From: Clostridiales bacterium
GTDB taxonomy: Bacteria; Bacillota; Clostridia; Oscillospirales; Oscillospiraceae
NCBI GenBank assembly: GCA_017577345.1
Contig: PITX01000052.1
Coordinates: 1-8,047, forward strand
Direction of reading: 5' to 3'
DNA: 8,047 nt
Shown: piece after piece, positions 5,520-8,047 of the stretch
Position numbering within the stretch: position 1 is the first letter of the stretch
How the letters are laid out: each line of letters starts with the position of its first letter
Notes under the pieces: model-generated
What the model was told of the DNA's origin: nothing
The model's database searches: none
Seen by the model: the letters and a program-made list of their open reading frames with translations, nothing else
Translations under genes and position numbers: made by a program

Positions 5520-6409
5520 CGGTCGGACGCTTTGCACCCAGCCCTTCCGGACGGATGCACCTCGGCAACCTGTTTACCGCATTGCTTGCATGGCTTTCCG
5601 TTCGCTCTCAAAACGGAAAAATGCTACTTCGCATTGAAGATCTTGATCCTGACCGAAGCAAACAGGCGTATATTGATGCGCTGAAAGACGATCTGCAATG
5701 GCTCGGTCTTGACTGGGACGAGGAAATGCCGCTGCAAAGTACGCGCTCGGAATTCTACGGCAGAGCCTTTGCACAGCTTCCGACCTATCCGTGCTATTGC
5801 AGCCGCAATGAGCTGCACGACGCTTCCGCACCACACGCCTCGGATGGGAAGTTCATCTATGCGGGTACCTGTCGGAATCTGACCGATGACGAGCGAAAAG
5901 CAAAAATCAGGAAGCCTGCATGGCGTGTCTGTGTTCCCGATCGAGAAATCTCGTTTACAGACGGAATATTCGGTGATCAGAAGGAGAATCTTGCGAAAGA
6001 ATGCGGAGATTTCATTGTCCGCCGCTCTGACGGTGTCTATGCCTATCAGCTTGCCGTTGTCTGTGATGACGCAGACGGCGGAGTGACGGAGGTCGTGCGC
6101 GGCTGTGATCTTTTGAACTCCACGCCGCGTCAGATCTGGCTGTATCAGGCCCTGCATAAGCCTGTGCCGCAGTTTTATCATGTTCCGTTATTGGTCGCTC
6201 CTGACGGCAAGCGCCTGAGTAAGCGCGAAAAAAGCCTGGATATGGCGCATCTGCGCAGCAGATTTCAGCCGGAGGAATTGCTTGGTATTCTCTCGAATTT
6301 AGCAGGACTGACAGGGGAGAATAACCCCGTCAGCACCGCGGAGCTGATTGAGCTTTTTTCGTGGGAGAAGATCGGGAAAGACCCGATTGTCGTAAATTCG
6401 CTGATTTAA
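5516..6409 (+). CDS. gluQ: Glutamyl-queuosine tRNA(Asp) synthetase
   Basis: This 297-aa protein resembles the catalytic half of glutamyl-tRNA synthetase and lacks the anticodon-binding domain. GluQ enzymes activate glutamate and attach it to the queuosine base at the wobble position of tRNA(Asp), not to the 3' end of a tRNA. The HIGH-type motif is H15-L-G-N18 within PSPSGRMHLGN, and the KMSKS-type motif is K232-R-L-S-K-R237. The zinc site C93-x-C95, Y115, C119 matches the ligand set known for E. coli YadB/GluQ and helps separate it from full-length GltX. The start MTVGRFAPSPSG lies inside the ATGA overlap with the dehydrogenase stop, with a weak GGTGAG upstream, so translational coupling is likely. 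The open frame continues further 5', but that part is dehydrogenase sequence in another frame. The function implies that the host makes or salvages queuosine. No queuosine gene is in this window. Confidence 0.93.
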   Translation: MTVGRFAPSPSGRMHLGNLFTALLAWLSVRSQNGKMLLRIEDLDPDRSKQAYIDALKDDLQWLGLDWDEEMPLQSTRSEFYGRAFAQLPTYPCYCSRNELHDASAPHASDGKFIYAGTCRNLTDDERKAKIRKPAWRVCVPDREISFTDGIFGDQKENLAKECGDFIVRRSDGVYAYQLAVVCDDADGGVTEVVRGCDLLNSTPRQIWLYQALHKPVPQFYHVPLLVAPDGKRLSKREKSLDMAHLRSRFQPEELLGILSNLAGLTGENNPVSTAELIELFSWEKIGKDPIVVNSLI

Positions 6410-6422
6410 TGCGCGAAAGAGA

Positions 6423-6450
6423 TTGTTTTTACACGAATATATGTTATAAT
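6423..6450 (+). promoter_or_regulatory. Extended -10 promoter of nfnAB
   Basis: A consensus -10 TATAAT (6445-6450) is preceded by TG and one base (6442-6444), an extended -10 element. The best -35 is a poor TTGTTT (6423-6428) at 16 bp, which is common when the extended -10 is present. Transcription should start near 6457. No convincing terminator for the upstream gluQ operon is seen in 6410-6440, so some read-through from upstream is possible. Confidence 0.72.
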
Positions 6451-6485
6451 CATAAGGTGTACATCAAATGGAAAGGTTGAAGCAT

Positions 6486-7340
6486 ATGTTCAGAATTGTC
6501 AGAAAGAAAGAGCTGAACTCCGCTGTCACACTGCTGGAGATCGAGGCTCCGTTTGTCGCAAAGAAAGCAAAGGCAGGCCAGTTTATCATTTTCCGCATTG
6601 ACGAATTTGGCGAGCGTGTACCACTGACGATTGCAGGCTATGACCGCGAAAAGGGGACTGTCACTATCATTTTCCAGAAGGTCGGTCTTTCTACCAAGAT
6701 GCTCGGCGCGCTGAACGAGGGCGACACCATTCTTGATTTTGTCGGACCGCTCGGCAGACCGACAGAGACGGAAGGTCTTAAAAAAGTCTGCGTTGTCGGC
6801 GGCGGTGTCGGCTGTGCCATTGCGCTTCCGTCTGCGCAGGCATTCAAAGAGGCAGGCTGTGAGGTCGATGTCATCGTCGGCTTCCGCAACAAGGATATTG
6901 TGATTCTGGAGGACGAATTCCGTTCCTGCAGTGACAATCTCTATTTGATGACGGATGACGGCTCTTACGGGGAGCACGGTTTTGTCACCGTCAAGCTGCA
7001 GGAGCTTCTGGAGTCGGGGAAGCAGTATGATGAGGTACTTGCCATCGGTCCGATCCCGATGATGAAATTTGTCGCAAAGACGACCGAGCCGTTTGGCGTA
7101 AAAACGATCGTTTCTCTCAATCCGATCATGGTTGACGGAACGGGTATGTGCGGCGGCTGCCGTGTTACAGTCGGCGGCGAAGTGAAATTTGCCTGTGTTG
7201 ACGGTCCTGACTTCGACGGTCACAAGGTCGATTTTGCTGAACTGATGAACCGCAACGGTGTCTACCGCGATCAGGAAGCAGAGGATGAAAAGGAACATAT
7301 GTGCCGTATCGAAAAGCTCGGTAAGGCATTGATCCGCTGA
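6486..7340 (+). CDS. nfnA: Ferredoxin/NAD(P)H transhydrogenase small subunit (NfnA; often annotated sulfide or dihydroorotate dehydrogenase-like FAD/NAD-binding subunit)
   Basis: This 284-aa cytoplasmic flavoprotein is the NADH-side subunit of NfnAB, which couples NADH and reduced ferredoxin to reduction of two NADP+ by flavin-based electron bifurcation/confurcation. An FAD-binding beta barrel occupies about 1-95, with R44-V-P-L-T48 as the flavin motif. A nucleotide-binding domain follows with VVGGGVG (103-109). The C-terminal [2Fe-2S] motif has C222-x2-C225-x11-C237, preceded by D217 five residues upstream; this matches the Asp plus three-Cys ligation known for Thermotoga maritima NfnA. An in-frame ATG at 6468 would add six residues. 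I prefer 6486 because homologues begin MFxIVRKKEL, because AAAGG lies 9 nt upstream, and because the predicted transcript starts too close to 6468 to carry a full ribosome binding site for it. nfnB follows after 18 nt. The related small subunit of dihydroorotate dehydrogenase is the main alternative, made unlikely by the nfnB partner. Confidence 0.9.
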   Translation: MFRIVRKKELNSAVTLLEIEAPFVAKKAKAGQFIIFRIDEFGERVPLTIAGYDREKGTVTIIFQKVGLSTKMLGALNEGDTILDFVGPLGRPTETEGLKKVCVVGGGVGCAIALPSAQAFKEAGCEVDVIVGFRNKDIVILEDEFRSCSDNLYLMTDDGSYGEHGFVTVKLQELLESGKQYDEVLAIGPIPMMKFVAKTTEPFGVKTIVSLNPIMVDGTGMCGGCRVTVGGEVKFACVDGPDFDGHKVDFAELMNRNGVYRDQEAEDEKEHMCRIEKLGKALIR

Positions 7341-7358
7341 GGAAGGGGAGATAATTTC

Positions 7359-8047
7359 ATGGCGAATATGCAGATGACGAAGACTCCCATGCCGGAGCAG
7401 GAGGCAAATGCCCGCAATCGCAATTTCAAGGAAGTTTCACTCGGTTACACGGAAGAAATGGCGATCAATGAGGCAAAACGCTGTTTGAACTGTAAGAATC
7501 CGCAGTGCGTGACCGGATGCCCGGTGAACATCCGCATTCCCGAATTTATCGCAAAGGTCGCAGAGGGTGATTTTCAGGAGGCTTATGAGGTCATAACCTC
7601 TACCAATGCGCTGCCCGCCCTTTCCGGTCGTGTCTGCCCGCAGGAAAGTCAGTGCGAAAGCAAGTGTATCCGCGGTGTCAAGGGCGAGCCTGTGGCAATC
7701 GGCCGTCTGGAACGCTTTGTTGCGGACTGGTACCGTGAAAATGTGAATAAGATGCCCGAAAAGACGGCATCCAACGGTATCAAGATCGCCGTGGTCGGCT
7801 CAGGTCCTTCCGGTCTGACCTGCGCAAGCGAGCTTGCCAAGAGGGGCTATGAAGTCTCTGTTTTTGAGGCGTTACATACCGCAGGCGGCGTTTTAGTATA
7901 CGGCATTCCGGAATTCCGTCTGCCGAAGGCGATCGTTGCCAATGAGATCAAAAAACTTGAGGCTATGGGCGTCCGGGTCATGACGAATATGGTCATCGGC
8001 AAGGTGCTGTCCATCGACGAGCTGTTCGAGATGGGCTATCAGGCGAT
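7359..8047 (+). CDS. nfnB: NfnB / GltD-like NADPH-binding flavoprotein with iron-sulfur domain, N-terminal 229 residues (partial)
   Basis: The gene runs off the right edge after 229 codons. The N-terminal domain carries cysteines 42, 45, 50, 54, 93, 99 and 103 (RCLNCKNPQC, GCPVNI, RVCPQESQCESKC), the helical two-[4Fe-4S] domain shared by the glutamate synthase small subunit and NfnB. Seven cysteines fit NfnB, where one cluster ligand is reported to be a glutamate. The FAD Rossmann motif is GSGPSG (147-152), followed by VFEALHTAGGVLVYGIPEFRLPK, typical of the family. NfnB binds the bifurcating FAD, takes ferredoxin electrons and reduces NADP+. Automated pipelines often name it homotetrameric NADPH glutamate synthase (GltA); the adjacent nfnA and the lack of a glutamate synthase large subunit in view argue for NfnB. 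The start has GGAAGGGGAG 8 nt upstream. Confidence 0.9.
   Translation, partial: MANMQMTKTPMPEQEANARNRNFKEVSLGYTEEMAINEAKRCLNCKNPQCVTGCPVNIRIPEFIAKVAEGDFQEAYEVITSTNALPALSGRVCPQESQCESKCIRGVKGEPVAIGRLERFVADWYRENVNKMPEKTASNGIKIAVVGSGPSGLTCASELAKRGYEVSVFEALHTAGGVLVYGIPEFRLPKAIVANEIKKLEAMGVRVMTNMVIGKVLSIDELFEMGYQA

Noticed and set aside
6410..6444. Terminator for the gluQ operon
   Set aside because: A TTTTT run is present at 6426-6430, but no stable GC-rich hairpin precedes it.
6450..7298. 282-codon minus-strand open frame opposite nfnA
   Set aside because: No ribosome binding site or recognisable domain was seen and it lies wholly opposite a well-supported gene.

Overview
This window looks like chromosomal DNA from a strictly or mainly anaerobic Gram-positive-type bacterium, most likely a Clostridia-class Firmicute. 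The reasons are an oxygen-sensitive class III ribonucleotide reductase of the thioredoxin-using type, an NfnAB-type ferredoxin/NAD(P)H transhydrogenase, a LytR-CpsA-Psr wall enzyme, strong GGAGG-type ribosome binding sites and near-consensus sigma-A promoters. The genus cannot be resolved by eye. I see no rRNA, tRNA, CRISPR array, insertion sequence or phage gene.

Left part (1-3355, minus strand): a deoxynucleotide-synthesis cluster, read right to left as nrdG (radical SAM activase), nrdD (glycyl-radical ribonucleotide reductase) and the start of a thioredoxin-reductase-like gene (trxB, cut by the window edge). A strong promoter (TTGACA, 17 bp, TATACT) drives nrdG. Just downstream of its -10 lie a near-perfect NrdR box and a weaker second box at the usual 16-bp spacing, so NrdR repression is very likely. 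NrdD carries a C-terminal redoxin domain with a CPNC motif, joined by an Ala/Pro linker that contains its own CxC pair. With trxB next door, the layout suggests the electron path NADPH, TrxB, fused redoxin, ribonucleotide. A GC-rich hairpin with a short U run lies between nrdD and trxB and probably reduces, rather than ends, transcription into trxB.

Middle (3419-6409, plus strand): a divergent promoter starts a compact three-gene run: an LCP-family cell-wall glycopolymer ligase, a D-2-hydroxyacid dehydrogenase that is probably NADP-dependent, and gluQ (glutamyl-queuosine tRNA(Asp) synthetase). The first two genes are 15 nt apart and the last two overlap by ATGA. The functions have no obvious shared pathway.

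Right part (6423-8047, plus strand): an extended -10 promoter starts nfnA and nfnB (the latter cut by the window edge). The pair would couple NADH and reduced ferredoxin to NADP+ reduction. It supplies NADPH, the reductant that the left-hand cluster would consume, although the two loci are not cotranscribed.

I do not see an entirely undescribed system. The most interesting item is the self-contained NrdD-redoxin fusion and its genetic setting, followed by the paired inverted repeats in the divergent nrdG/LCP control region.
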